From NCBI GenBank assembly GCA_010093485.1, contig MU001497.1, forward strand, positions 1,168,513 through 1,232,512: DNA of 64,000 bases. The letters run 5' to 3'. The DNA is from Karstenula rhodostoma CBS 690.94. Taxonomy: Eukaryota > Ascomycota > Dothideomycetes > Pleosporales > Didymosphaeriaceae. A program made the translations under genes and the position numbers. Under the pieces are notes generated by a model. That model made no database searches and had not been told where the DNA came from. It saw only the letters and a program-made list of their open reading frames with translations. Numbering within the stretch: the first letter of the stretch is position 1; each line of letters starts with the position of its first letter. Below, in pieces: positions 1-12,582 of this stretch.

Positions 1-1
1 A

Positions 2-3000
2 AACGAGTGGAGACCCAAGCTACCCTCGCGTATAAGCTTCAAGAATTTCTCCGGCTTCAGCTTTTCCGACTCCTTCCAAACCCAACTTTCTCGCGATGAA
101 CTGACCGAAGCATTTCAGCAACGAATGCATGACGTCGATATAGAATCAAGACAATTTTACATTGGAGGGTTCACAAGGCACGTCGGCTTTTGGAAAGTGT
201 TGTATAAGTCAGATCGAGCTTACATGGAACTCTGTATTGGCGAAGAACTTCAATGGCTACTATATGTCCAACCCCCAGCTGAGCTACCTGGCGACAGTGC
301 TTTGCGGGGACTGCTAAGAAATCCTATTGCCAGAGGCTCAGTGAAAGATTCTTTGCTGCTAGCTGAGTGGGAAATCTACGTTCCTTCGGTTTACAGCATT
401 CCTCTACGCATTCATGGTTCATCCGAGACTTCCAGGTCATTCAGAAATACACTGGGTCTCCTTGATTTCCAGAGAGAGACGATACCTGCAACGCTCCACA
501 TCCGTATTGACGATAAAGGGCTGGTTAAACTGCCAGAAGACTGGGACGACATCACTGGAAAGTACGAGCACCTCCCACATTGTGGCACTGCAAGCAAGTC
601 GTTGTACAAGAGATCCTCTGACCCAGCACTTTATTTCTTCCTAGACCCAGATCCTCTCAGCCGCGGCAATGATTCGTTTCATTTTAGTTACGATTGTGGG
701 AGACTAAGTTCGGAAGATCAGCGCCAGTCTCTCGCCCATCTAAGTTCGTCTTGGCGTCCCTGGAACCCTGATGATACAAACGACAAGTCTGTGAACGCAA
801 CTTCCTCGGGATCATGGGAACGTGCAGCCGACGATACCATGATATTGGCCTCAAATGTGCTCTCGTTGAGCGCGAAAGTGTTGACAACGACCAGGTCACT
901 GAGTGAGGAGAAGAATGTATGCACGAACGCGACCAGCGTGTTGGAGGTTGAGGTACCCGAAGTCCTGCCCACCAGCAATTTGGATGACTACTTCTGGGCG
1001 CTGGACAGTGTTTCTTCAGCACCATCATTTCCAGATTGGCAACCGTTTGGTCTTGGCTCGGATGCTGAGTGTGCATGTGCACCACCATATCCAAGCCTCC
1101 TTTGGAGCATCGACAAGGCTGGAGTTGCTACAGCGTATGAGGATCCCAAAGCGGCCGCTTCACGTGAGCGCGCCATGAAGACCCGCTGCCCAATTTTCCA
1201 CATTGAGTCAGAGACCTTTAACAAAGCAACTCGGATCAGATTCGGTGTCAACATATCTTCTCTAGCGCATCGCGCCGTCAGGAACCTTCTTCGAACGAGG
1301 CAGTCCACCCCAACAGAGCCGATAATTGCGTCTTGGAGGATCTTGACCGATCAAAGAGGCACCGCTTTCGTTCAATTCCCAGAGTTTCGGTTGAAGAGCA
1401 ACGCAAACGACAAACCGTTCTCAGCGCGGCTACGGATAGCGTATGAGTTACGTGGAGCTCAGCCTCGTGCGCTTGAATGGATGCGGGCCCAAGAGCGCGG
1501 TATAACGTTTACCCTCACCGAAATCGAAGAAGCTGTTCACGCAAAGCTAGGATGGAGGGCCGAGGCTCGAGCTCAAGCAAAAACTCTTGTACGTGGCGGA
1601 GTGCTTGCTGACCGGCCGAGCTTTGGCAAAACCGTTATTACCATTGCACTCATCGAGAGCGAATTTGAAGAGTGTAGAGAGGACACCTCTATCATGAACA
1701 TGAACAATTCGGTAACTACGCAGAAGCTACATCTGATAGACACGGCGGCTACCCTCATTGTCTGCCCTCCGCATCTTGTCGATCAGTGGCAGGAGGAATT
1801 TGAGAAGTTCCTTGGCATAGATCTGTACGAGCTTTATAGCATCGTCTCGATCAAGACTTTTGCCGAGCTTCAAAGCTTGGAATTCGAAGACATGCAGAAC
1901 AGCAGGGTTATTATCGTCTCTTGGGCAGTCCTAGCAGATCGAGAATACATCGCCTACCTCGCCGGTTTTTCCGCAATGCCCGAACCAGCTACTGCTTCTG
2001 TCAAAGGTGCGCCTAACTATCGTGCTTTTGATGCATGGATGGAACGTGTTAACCAGGAACTACCTGCGCAATTGGCGAAGCACCAACATATGAATGCTGT
2101 CGACTTCAGCGCAAGCACAGACAACCTGCTCCGCGAGCGGTTGAACCAGGACGAGTTCAACATGAGCTTGCCTCTACAACTGCAGCACGGCAGCCAATAT
2201 CAGCCCTACAATGCCACACAAGCTGGCAAGAAGAAATCCGAGGCAAGGGTTAACTTTAAGAAAGGAAAGACCCGCGTATTTTCTGTTCCTCTCTTACATC
2301 TCTTTCGCTTCAACAGGATAGTGGTTGACGAATACCATTATCTTAATGTACACCAGAAAGATCAAAAGAAAGCTCATGACAATGTCTTCTCCTCCATCGG
2401 CATCAAGGCGATTGCGGCGCACAAGCGATGGGTGCTATCAGGCACGCCTGCTCTAGGATCCTTTGCCGATGTTGATAATATCTCATCGTTCCTAGGTATC
2501 CACCTCGGCAAGTACACAGCTCGAGCTAATACCGGAAAACAAACGCAAGTTGAGGAGATACAGAGTGAGGCCCAGACTAAAGTAGAAAGGTTTCTTGCGC
2601 ACAAGGAGACTATGTCTCCCTATTGGCACCAAGCTCGTTATCAGCTTGCGCAAGAGTTCCTGGACAAGTTCGTACGACAGAATGAACCGTCTCTTGAGCA
2701 TATTCATTGCTCTGAGTCGATCCGGATCATCGAGCTGGACGTCGCCCATCACGCTGTTTATCTCGAACTTTCACAGCATTTAATCTCTCAGCGAATGGCT
2801 CTAAAACGCACGAGGAACGCAGAAGGCGCGGACCGGACTAATAGACTAAATGCAAGCCTGAATGGATCCAGTACTGGAGAAGACGCTCTACTGAAATGCG
2901 CTTTGCTCTACGGTTCAGATCACGGCGAATCGGGTCTCCAGACGCTCTTGCAGACAAGATCAAAAGAGTACCAGGAGACAGTGTCTGACTTGAAGAGACT

Positions 3001-4292
3001 ACTGCGTGGCTTTGAAGGCCACCGCAAAAAGGGGTTCAAGGGTTTACAGAAGAGTGAAAAAGAGGAGGCATCTATCTCTCAGCTCTACACGTACTTCAGG
3101 AAGGACGTCTGCATTGACAATTGGCTCGGTGATGACAAGGCTACTAAGAAGATCCGTGCATTACTGAAGGATGCTGAGGCTGATGGAAATCGTAATGAAC
3201 TCATTATCGAGGGAAATAAAGTGGACGAGAAGATCAAGAACGCAAAGAAGGCATTGTCGAAGCTTCGCACGACTGCAAACCAGCTCACCTTCCGGACTAG
3301 GTCAGAACGCTTTGTTTCCAACGTGCAGAGCCTTCTGCAGCCACTGTGTGAGAAGTCCAACCTCACAAGACAATGCGATGCCCCAAAGTGCCAAGGCGGC
3401 GCGACCATCTCTGATCTATTTCTGACTTCGAACTGCGGTCACCTGTCTTGTAGGCCCTGTCTATTAACTAGGACTGATAACGAAGTTTGCGTAGTGCCCA
3501 GTTGCAGCACTACTGTCCAAGCTATGAACCTCGTCAAGGCAACGCACCTTGGATCCCGAAAGGAAAAGGAAAAGGAATCTGGACGAAGCTTCGGCCGCAA
3601 ACTAGACGCCGTCGCGAAACTCATAGCAGAGGTCCCAGATGATGATCAGTGTCTCGTCTTCGCTCCAGACAGCCGTACGATCGGCGATCTTAAGGATCTT
3701 TGTGATCACCACAACATCTCATATCCGGCATGTTGTGAGAGGAACCCCGCCAAAGCTATACAAGAGTTCAAGAAAAGCCCTGACGTGAAAGTCCTCATCC
3801 TCGACTTAACTAGCGAGACTGCAGCAGGAGTGTAAGTCCCCCCCTCCAGCCTGTCTAACACAACACTGACTCGCTCACAGGAATCTCTTCAACGCCAACC
3901 ACATTCTCTTTGTAGCCCCCGTCCTCGTAAAAAGCCAGTATGAGTACGACGCGGCTATGGAACAAGCCATCGCGCGGTCTCGCCGCTACGGCCAGGAAAA
4001 GAAAGTCCACGTTTACCATTTCGCCGCCCTGCGCACGGTCGACGTCGACATCCTTGAACATCGGCACAAGCGTAACGACGGCATCACCGATGTCACAGCG
4101 CCAATGATCTTGCCTCGTGGGAAGCTTGAGACGAGGGAGAAGACGAAGTTGGTGCGGAATAAGACCGGTGGGATGGCGCTGGTGCCTGTTTCGTGGCTGA
4201 AGGATGGGAAGGTAAGGAAGACGATGGGGGTGGAGGAGGAGCCGGAGAGCTTTACGAGTTTAATTCAATTCTCGGAGACGATTGAGGATTAA
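2..4292 (+). CDS. SNF2-family helicase with RING finger, 5' partial
   Basis: Nuclear SNF2-type DNA-dependent ATPase with an embedded RING-like finger, the architecture of Rad5/Rad16/SHPRH-like remodelers or ubiquitin ligases. The frame is open from base 2, so the N-terminus lies outside the window; the first Met is at 125. Exons are 2-3831 and 3881-4292 (1413 codons seen), the intron having GTAAGT..CACAG ends; reading through gives a stop right after AAGV, whereas splicing restores motif V (AAGVNLFNANHILFVAP) and motif VI (QAIARSRRYGQ). Counting from Met 125: motif I GGVLADRPSFGKT near 489, motif Ia IVCPPHLVDQW, motif II DEYH near 735, motif III SGTP near 770, RING-like Cys/His cluster (CGHLSCRPC and a final CVVPSC) near 1083-1125. 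The RING before the C-terminal helicase lobe is typical of the Rad5/SHPRH group. Exact orthology is not resolved. Confidence 0.9.
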
Positions 4293-5258
4293 GCGCCTTG
4301 TTTGTATTGGTTGCCATGGCGTGCATGGTTGGGTCTTGCATATGGATATCGTGGAGGCGATTGTGGTTTTCGACATTGGAGTTATGAGGTATCCTAGGCC
4401 TATGGCTGTATCGTATTGTTGGAGGACGAAAACATTCTCAATGGGTCCTACTTCGATCGAAATGGTCTCGTTGATCACACGACGTTAATGTATGGCTGAG
4501 TGCCTTGCACTGATAGCCGCTTCCGCTTGTTGTCGCTAGGGCTTTCAAACTGAACTCTCACGTTATCCGTTCATGAAACTTCCTACTGATCGGACTAACT
4601 ATCGACTGCGGCCTCTGAACCCTCCCAGCTAGCGGACAACCGCCGATTGCCGCTCCCCCAACCTCTCCTCCAACACACCATGTACATACAACGGAGATAG
4701 GTCGTAAGTAATCATAGAGATGTACTAGTTTCATATGGTTCTACGCGACTCGAGGAGGTTCGGGATGTTAATGTTGTTGCTGCTGCATTACTGCCTGTGT
4801 CCATTGCTATGGCTGCCTCGTGCTCATACATTGTGCGTGGTAGGGGATGCGACGAAGTGATACGATGGTCAGTAGGTCTACGTATTGTTGAGAGCACACA
4901 CTGCTTGTAGAGATTGGGACGCGCGAAGTAAACACTGTATTCACTGCACTGGTCAGTGGCAGGGAAGTATTATTCCGCTACGTAGGTCAGTTGGAATCGC
5001 AGCCAAAGCTTCGCGTGTAGTCGTGTATGCGGAGAATCCACCTGCTCTACTAAGCTCTTGCTGGTGCGGGTGCGAACAAGATCACCACATATCGATCCTT
5101 TTCAGATACCAAACTATTCTTTTCAACTGCGAACAAACAAGCTACTCAAAGGTGCTTACACTCGCAAACGATGCAAGGCAGCAAGTGAAGTGAGTCGGTA
5201 TACAGGTACGTGATAGCGTTACAGCATATGCGACATAAATCAGAACCCAGCGATGCGT
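4293..5258. other. intergenic, no gene recognised
   Basis: Between the 3' ends of the convergent SNF2 gene and the 107-aa gene. Short open frames exist, but none has splice-supported extension or recognisable content. Confidence 0.5.
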
Positions 5259-5930
5259 CTAGTGGACGACGCTGCCCTTCGCCGCCAACGCCTTCTCCCT
5301 CTCTTGCTGCTCTTGCGCGAGCTGCTCTTCGGTCCGTTTGTTGCCTTTGGCGATCACTGTGTACCTGTATCAGCAGGTCTCATCTCATTGCACAGCACCC
5401 CTCGAAAGTCCAAGCACAGCAGTAGTCCAAGCTGTGTTATTACCGCGCCTTAAAACTTTCACGAAGTACCGTATGGATGGAGAAAGGATAGGATAGGGCG
5501 GATTAGTCGAACTCGAACTCACATCTATCGATTAGTCCCCCCTTCTTATGCTCCCCAACCTTATCCGCCTCTTCGAACTCCTTCAGATAAGCCTCGCGCT
5601 CTTCCAGCGGCAGGGCGGCGAGTTCTTCGTCGAAGCTCTCGCGTTGAACTGCACATATCCATATTAGCACACGTCCCGCTCAACTCGCCCCAATTAAGCC
5701 AGCACAAATACCACAACAACAGCGGCGTCGTCTTCGCCCTCATCGGAAAACGAAAACCCTCATGGCGCGGCTACCGCACCCGCGGCACAAACAAACACAT
5801 TAGCGACAGCACCAGGAAGAAATGACGTACCATCGCTAGCGTGGCTCCCAGGCGTATAGCCGGCGTCCTCGGACTGCGACTTGCGGCGAATGTGCAGCTT
5901 GTCTTTGAGCTTGTCTATGGTCGACGACAT
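5259..5930 (-). CDS. 107-aa conserved-looking fungal protein, three exons
   Basis: No function recognised. The gene is visible only after splicing: exon 1 5930-5831, exon 2 5648-5523, exon 3 5356-5259 (100+126+98 nt = 108 codons). Introns start GTACGT and GTGAGT and end GTGCAG and ACACAG, and all phases agree. The product begins MSSTIDKLKDKLHIRRKS, then a highly charged acidic helix (ESFDEELAALPLEEREAYLK), a GEHKKGGLIDRLIAKGNK stretch, and a Gln/Glu-rich tail ending GSVVH. It has no signal peptide or membrane segment, so it is probably a small soluble, largely helical protein. The careful phase matching and biased composition argue for a real gene; the family is unknown to me. Confidence 0.72.
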
Positions 5931-6561
5931 TATGTGTGTAGATATTGATTGCTGTTTTCCGGAAGAAATGTTGTGGTGTACGTAGTAGCGGGGAAGCAAG
6001 TGGCTGAGGTGGAGGTGGAGGTGGAGGGGCTCAGCGTTAGTGGATACGTCATTGACGCGCAGCTTGGGTGTGGGGGCTGCGTGACTGTGAGCGTGGAGAT
6101 GGGGGTTGGTTTGTGGTCTTTGCTGGGGATTGGGGCGAGCTGGATGGGTTTGTGCGAAGTGGAATGTGAGTGGGAGTGTGTTAAGAGCTGGAACGCGTCG
6201 ATGGGTGGATCACGTGATGCTCTCTTTCTCTGGCACAGGGTTCGAGATGTGAAACCGTTGAAACGGAGAGGTGGTTCTTGGTTGAGACTTCAATCGAAAT
6301 GACGAGTCCCTGCTTTTTGGTCTGTAGTGATAACTGTTGGAAAGTAGCGACTGCATGAGCAATTCGTATCCATGGATGCGCCCTCCGCGCTACCGAACGA
6401 GCTTATGTAGCATTGTGAACACGGTCTTGGTCCAGTCTACTTGTCAATCTCAACGTTCAAGAGCTTGCTAAAAGAAGCAGCTGTTGCACTGCTTGTGTGA
6501 TAACATGGGCGACGTAATTGGGGCGCAACGACTCATCATCATATTTCCATATCTCCATTAT
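5931..6561. other. intergenic, upstream of the 107-aa gene
   Basis: Lies between the start of the 107-aa gene and the stop of the App1-like gene, both on the minus strand. Contains a short GGTGGA tandem run near 6008-6030. No gene seen. Confidence 0.5.
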
Positions 6562-9500
6562 CTACTTACTCCGCCTCTCCGCGCTCACGCTCCCCTCCCT
6601 CTTCTCCTTCTCCGCCGCCTCCTTAATGACCTTCTCTGCCACCCCTTCCACGTCCCCTCCCACCCTCCAGCTCCTCAACACAACCCCCTGCTCCCCCAGC
6701 ACCTGCTCCGCCCTCGCCCACCTCTGCCGCCACAGCATCTCCCTCTTATCGACTACTCTCCCTGCTTCACCGTACCCATTCGCTCCCAGCGTCGACCCTG
6801 TGTTCGTGCGGTGTGGCAGCTGGTGCGACGCGGTAGTCGAAAAGGGTTGTGTGGTAGAGGCGTTGGGCCGCGTGCTGTGGTGAGGGATAGGCGGCGCATG
6901 TTGCCAGGCGGCGTGCGCCTTGGTACCAACGTAGCCCGCGGCAGCGGCAGGGTACGCCGTTAGGCCGCGGCGGGGTGGTGGGGGTGGGGGAGGCGCTTTT
7001 TTGGTGCTTGCGGTGTCTTCAAACTTTGCGGGGTTGGAGTGTACGGAAGAAGACGCGACTGGGAGGTTGTTGTACACTGAGTACAGTTTATCGCGGGCCA
7101 TCCCGGCATAGCTTTGCTGGGACTGAAGGTTTGGCTTTGGAACAATTGGTGGCTTTCCTGTGGCTGCATTTGAGGATTGTTGTGATAATGGACTGAACTG
7201 CTGTACATTGGAGGATAGTTTACGCGGTTTAGGCGGAGGTGGGGCTTTCGACGACGGTGACTGTGTGGAAGAGTCGCCTGAGTTGCTGCGCAAACTTGTA
7301 GGTTTCCTGGGTGGTACTGGAACCGATTTTGCACTTGCTCTTGGCGACATAGTTACGCGATGGTCCTCGCCTTGTCCTGGACCATCGGTTTGCACACGTC
7401 GGATAGTAGGCTTCGTCTTTGGCGCGTCATCCGACGAAAGATCGATGAGGTTTTGTACTGGTGGCGGCGACCTAGCTTCGGGATCGGATTGTCGAGGTGG
7501 TAACTGAGGTCGTGACGTTAAGTGACCCTCCTCAAGTGGAGGAAACAGCGACCTTGATTTCTGTTCTTCTTCCTTTTCCATCTCGCGCAAAGAGGCTGCT
7601 ATAGCTGCTCTGTACTCTGGGTCATCGTCCTCGGAAGATGCCTGCAGCCTACTCGATGAATTTCCATTGTCCTGCTGGAACGACTGTGTCGACCTGCCGC
7701 CGGACATGGAATCGATGGAAGGGTCGAAAAATCCGCCACCATCAGACGATGTCACATCTCGGATGAAGACTGCGACTACTCGTCCGGGGTTCTCCAACAC
7801 GAAGTCTGTGTACACTTCGAGGTCAGCCTCCCCGCTGTCGCCAATTAGGATGAACTTCCTCTCCGGAAAGTCCCTCGCGATCTTATCAAGCGTGCCTTTC
7901 TTCCTTTCCGCAACCGGCTCAAAAATGCCTTGCAGCATGCCACTGTACTGTTTCAAGTGAAACGATCCAGACGGCAGTCCAGCCAGCGAAAAGTATTTCG
8001 AAATGACAGGGAACAGCTGCCAAGGTGAGTTGGATACATAATGGAATTTCACTCCCATATCCGCCATCTTGTTGTACCATTCGCGAACACCCTCGATGGT
8101 AAGGTCACCTAACTCTCGAATGAAGGCATTGCGGAATATTTCACGGGCTCCACTGCTAATAGCAGAATGCTTAATGGTGTCATCGATGTCACTTATCACA
8201 CTGACACCTTGCGACTCCGTAACGATGACCTTTTCCGTCGCAGACAATTGCTCCGACGCAAGAATGCGAACATGGGTGGGCACGAAGTCCAGGGCTGCGC
8301 TCACGCTGAAGTGGCCGGAAGGATTCGTGTAAACGGTCCTCTGCTTCGAGATCTGCTCGTTGTAAAAGAAGACACTAATGGGTGTGTTGGCCATGGGTAT
8401 GGCGAGGAAGTGGCGAAGCCGAGCCATGAGGCGCGCGTGTGCTTCTGCAGCTTCCGAGGGGCTCATATCGGAGGGCTGGTTCCACGACGCCCGTTTCTGC
8501 AGTGGCTTGATGTTGTCCACGCTCTTCAACGAACTGTTCGACGTTCGATGTGAGAGATTGTTCGTACGATAGTCTCGTATGCTGTCTGTATCCTCGCTGG
8601 GCTTCTCGCTATAGGCTCCTTTGGCTGCCGCCTCGGCTTCTTGTTCGCCTCTCCGCAAGAGCTCTTCAGCCTCCTTCGCAGCGGCTTGTTCGTCCTGCTG
8701 TGCTTGCCTCATCTGCGCCCGCTCGTGATGAGTGAGCTGGGCCGGACTTGGCTCCCTGCTGGGCCGCGGGCTCACGGACGCGCTTGAAGATTGCGTGCCA
8801 GCGGCCGGAGCCGATATCCCTACAAGCTGTCGCGCCAGTCCAATAAAGAGGCGCTGCTTCCTAGACATCTGCCCTTTGTGTGGCGAGTATATCCACCCCC
8901 TCACATCCACATCGACTACGGCGTTGTCGTCCTCGTAGTTGTTCCATTGCTGCTTCCAGAACTCGGCATCGCCGGCGCCTGTTGTGTCTCGCACGTCGCG
9001 GCCATCGCCCGGGGTTTCTTGAATCGTCCCCGGTTCTGCTTCGGGCTTCAAGGGTCAGCGATATACTCTGTCAACAGCCCAAGTTCTCTCACCTTCTTCT
9101 TGACGTGCTTCCGCGCATAGCTGGGGAACAGGATCATCTCTTCCTCGCCGCTGCGCACAATGGCAGCGTCGGGGAAGGCACCTGGGGTATCATCTTCGTA
9201 CTCGTAAGTTCCCTCGGACCGGGTCCAGCTCGGCGCATACTGTTGCTGGTAAGTCTGTCGCAGCTCGTTCGCTGCCTTTAGGTATCCTGCGAGCTTCTTC
9301 CTGCGCTGGCCCGACTCCCGCGACGCATAGCTGTCTTGGTAACTCATCGCTTTGCCCTGGGGATCTCCACTTGTTGCAGTCTTGGTCAGCTTCTGTCGCC
9401 GCAGCCTCGCTTCATGTTCGAGGTAATTGCTGCTTAAGAGATTCCTGGTGTGGCCGCGTAGTCGTTGGAGTATGCCCGGCTTGATAAGTTTACGGGACTG

Positions 9501-9677
9501 CCTATAGACAATGTACTTGTATATGCGAGACTGTGTGCGGTGCTTAAGCGTGGGCAGGGTCTCGTGGCGGAACTTGGAGAGATGCGCGCGTGCGCGTTGG
9601 CTCGTGTGTGGAAACAGGTAGCGAAGGAGAGATGACGATCCGTGGGCGGAGGGCTTGCGGCGGAACGGCTTGGGCAT
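6562..9677 (-). CDS. APP1: App1-like phosphatidate phosphatase (DUF2183)
   Basis: Mg-dependent phosphatidate phosphatase of the yeast App1 family, which converts phosphatidate to diacylglycerol at cortical actin patches and endocytic sites. Two exons, 9677-9093 and 9045-6562 (195+828 codons, 1022 aa); the 47-bp intron is GTGAGA..TGAAG in phase 0. The HAD-type DxDxT catalytic motif is DIDDT near residue 481, followed by a conserved catalytic domain with FHYVSNSPWQLFP, GSFHLKQYSG and FILIGDSGEADLEVY. The C-terminal third is Pro/Ser-rich with an SH3-ligand-like run (KKAPPPPPPPRRG), matching the proline-rich actin-patch recruitment region of yeast App1. The start is the ATG at 9677: frame upstream of it soon meets a stop. 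At about 1020 aa it is longer than yeast App1, mainly in low-complexity tail. Confidence 0.88.
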
Positions 9678-10086
9678 CCAGCCGGGTGCCTGGGGCGGCA
9701 CCTGGGTTTATGGGTATATTACAGGTGGGGATGCAGAGCGAAGACCCAATGTTCGAGGTCGCATTAGCACAACGTCATTTCCATGTTCAGCGCACGGTCC
9801 CACGATCAGCTCCACCGCGAATCATCCACTTCTGAAAATAGCATCAATATGAATTCCCATCCATATATGTCGGGTTTTACGCGACTGTTGCAACCGTAGC
9901 TACTCGCAAATTTATCTCCACCTTGAAAGCAGTGTGCAAGTCCTGCCACCTAACTGAGCAGTGAACTAGATAGTGACCAAATCATGAAATCGCGCTGTCT
10001 CGGATGGCTTGGAATGGTAAAAGGTCAAACAAGAGACTGCATTCTGCTCCACGTGACGTGTCCCCCAAATCGTGACTCTGTGAAAT
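9678..10086. other. intergenic, upstream of APP1-like gene
   Basis: Promoter side of the App1-like gene and 3' side of the SDR gene. Nothing else recognised. Confidence 0.5.
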
Positions 10087-11148
10087 TTACTCTTCGCCTC
10101 CAGCGGTTGGTATAGCTTCCAGTGCTTCCTCGACCCGGACACCGTCTTTCTCCAAAGCCTGAAGCATCTCTTCATAGACTCGCTGCCTCAGTTTCTTATT
10201 CTCCTCCCCCTTCAAAGTCGGCGCAACAGGCATGATGGTATCGTACTTCCAGAACCTGCCATGCAAGGCCTCGCCCTGGGTTGTTCCGCTCAGTATTGGG
10301 TTCGCGCCCATCGTGGGCGTGTGGAAGAACAAATACCCCAAGATGAACACGAAGAAAGCTGAAATGGTGGGATATTTGGAGGCGTAATCTCGGCCAATGT
10401 CAGAGGTAACCGGACCGGGACAGACCGAAGATATGATGACGTCTCCAGAATTCACCCTATCGGCCAAGATGGTCATCGTATACATTTGGAAAAGTTTGGT
10501 AGCACTGTACTGACGCCAGGCGTTGAATTGCTCGGGCTTATTGTACCACTCGAGGACGCTGGCCTGCTCTTGCGCCTCTTTACTTACAACGGCAAATTGG
10601 TGAGCTCCAGAATTGACAAATTCGAGAACCGGGATCTTCGTCGAGAGGTGGCGGGATGCTTTCAGCTTGGGCAATAGTAGAATGGCGAGCAAGGTGGATG
10701 ACAGCGAATTGACCTGGAGGTCTTCCTCCCAACCATATTGCGTGGTTTCGAAGTTGCCTCTATGGAGGCCCGCGTTGAGAATGACAACGTCCAGGTGATC
10801 AAGCTTGTTGGCTTTCTGGGCGAAGGCGACGATGCTATCGTACGAATTCATATCCAGCTCCCACACCTCCAGTCTGTCCGTCTGTCCAATGCGAGCACTA
10901 ATATCCTCTTTGACCGTCTCGCCCTTCTGCAGATCCCGAGCAGTGAGTATGACTTTGGAAGCACCCAAAGCCGCGAACTTGGCAGCGGCTTCCCGACCGA
11001 TACCAGACGATGCGCCAGTGACGATGACATTCCGACCTTGATACGATTCGGTGGTAGACTGCGGTGGCACAATCCACCTGTGCCTGAATGCTCGTACGAA
11101 CCCAGCTGTTATGGTGTTGTCATGAGGTGAGGGATTGAGGATGCCCAT
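10087..11148 (-). CDS. short-chain dehydrogenase/reductase (retinol-dehydrogenase-like)
   Basis: NAD(P)-dependent oxidoreductase of the classical SDR fold, single exon, 353 aa. The cofactor motif TGASSGIG is at residues 44-51 and the structural NAG motif at 125-127. The catalytic triad is Ser180 (VNSGA), Tyr214 and Lys218 (YSATK), followed by CPGPV. A short hydrophobic stretch near residues 260-275 (AFFVFILGYLFFH) could be a membrane or lipid-droplet contact, as in WW-oxidoreductase/retinol-dehydrogenase-like members. The substrate cannot be told from sequence. The start ATG at 11148 is 582 bp from the LSM1 start on the other strand, so a shared divergent promoter is likely. Confidence 0.9.
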   Translation of the reverse strand: MGILNPSPHDNTITAGFVRAFRHRWIVPPQSTTESYQGRNVIVTGASSGIGREAAAKFAALGASKVILTARDLQKGETVKEDISARIGQTDRLEVWELDMNSYDSIVAFAQKANKLDHLDVVILNAGLHRGNFETTQYGWEEDLQVNSLSSTLLAILLLPKLKASRHLSTKIPVLEFVNSGAHQFAVVSKEAQEQASVLEWYNKPEQFNAWRQYSATKLFQMYTMTILADRVNSGDVIISSVCPGPVTSDIGRDYASKYPTISAFFVFILGYLFFHTPTMGANPILSGTTQGEALHGRFWKYDTIMPVAPTLKGEENKKLRQRVYEEMLQALEKDGVRVEEALEAIPTAGGEE

Positions 11149-11730
11149 GGCGCCGAATTTCCGATGTACTCAACGTGGTCGGCCAGAGCCGTGGAACTCT
11201 GTTGCTGTGCCGCAACGGAAGTGGTGAGCAGAGAGGGCGTGCGGGAACACGTCGTATTTCCGGGAGGAGCGGTGGTCGACAGTGTGTGATGGAACACAGA
11301 ACTGGTCCAGGACTCGGCTTGCTCCTTCCCAGCCATGCCTCGCCTGTGACGTGTCTGGAGCCGGACTAGCATCTCAACCCCCGCGGGCAGCCCATAGATA
11401 GCGGAGAGAGCCTGCCCGGTGATAGAACACGAAACGGAAACCCCAAGCCTACTTGGAGGATCGATTGACTCTGCGAGCCAGGGCGAGGAGAAGGCCATGC
11501 AATGATGAGATCTCGAGAGTATTTTTGCCAAGACCTTAGTCACTAGCGCGACGCGCACTCGGTCGCAGCGGGCGTCGAACAAGCACGCACCGGGCAGAAG
11601 GCACTCGCAAAAGTGAAGGCAGGCGATTCTCTCGACGTATCGCCATGCTGGCTCCGTCTTCACCTACTTCCCGACCCCACTGACCTCCCTCCGACCGCAC
11701 GCCTGCCGCGACTTCGGAGCGCCGCCCTCC
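11149..11730. promoter_or_regulatory. divergent intergenic region SDR / LSM1
   Basis: The 582 bp between two divergently read start codons must hold both promoters and 5' leaders. Open frames in it are short and Arg/Pro-rich, typical of GC-rich leader sequence. No specific site was identified. Confidence 0.5.
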
Positions 11731-12582
11731 ATGTCCTACGACCCAAATCACCCGCAGGGTGGCCCCGCCGGAGCCCAGCCAAACATGAACATCAGCTTCA
11801 ACCAGATGCTGCAGCGCTCGCAACAGGACCAGAGACCCCAGGAGGCCCCCGCCGAAGCTCCTGGGCACCCTGCGCAAGCCATTGGTGCGATTCGCCCTCT
11901 GCCCATACTTTGCGACGCTGTACATTGACGCGTGCGTCAGGTTATCGAGGTGTATACAATGCAACACCACCGCCCCAGCAGCTTCCACCGAACGCCCTTG
12001 GCGGAGCACGAGCGCCTTCCGCTCAGCCCATACTACCCGTTGATCTCCCTCCGCAAGCCTTCCTGACATCATCGATGCTCTTGGACATGGTCGACAGTAC
12101 GGACCTCTTCACAGATTGCGAGCCGCGATGAAGTTGACATCAGGCAGAAAAGGTCGATGTGTTACTCAGAGATGAGAAGGAATACATAGGCATTCTACGC
12201 TCTTACGACCAATTCGGTGCGTCGGCAACATGCATGGCTCTGCCTTCCTCTGACTGAAGCAGCGAATCTCGTCCTGACCGAATGCTCCGAAAGGATAGCA
12301 GCCCGTAACCCCGAGGCATCAACCGACTCTCCAACCCCGAAGTGGCTCATCTGTGACGTCAAACTTCCCGGCCTCATGACAATCCGCGGTGAAAATGTGA
12401 CCATCTGTGCAACCGTCGACCTCGACCGCGAAGACGAACCCAAAGGCGTAAAGTTCGCGCCTGAAGAGGAGGTGAGGGAGTTGGCAAACGCTCAAAGAAA
12501 TCAAAAGAAGGCGTCGGAAGGGCGCAAGGCGAAGGCTTTCAAAGCTGCAGGCATCGAAGCCGGTTTTGGCATGGCAGCGTAG
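11731..12582 (+). CDS. LSM1: Sm-like protein LSm1
   Basis: LSm1 is the defining subunit of the cytoplasmic Lsm1-7 ring, which binds oligoadenylated mRNA 3' ends with Pat1 and promotes decapping in P-bodies. Four exons: 11731-11884, 11941-12096, 12148-12216, 12263-12582 (699 nt, 232 aa). All introns are GT..AG and phases fit. The Sm1 region crosses exons 2-4: SSMLLDMVDKKVDVLLRD, EKEYIGILRSYDQF, then ANLVLTECSERI. Sm2 is IRGENVTICATVDLD. The exon 3-4 junction splits the conserved DQFANLVL motif exactly. It carries a Gly/Pro/Gln-rich N-terminal extension of about 80 residues before the Sm fold and a charged C-terminal tail, which in known LSm1 proteins aids RNA binding. Intron 1 lies inside the extension and is the least certain junction. 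Confidence 0.9.

Noticed and set aside
11536..12072. 178-codon minus-strand frame over the LSM1 leader and first exons
   Set aside because: Conflicts with LSM1 exons 1 and 2, which are supported by the Sm fold and splice phases.
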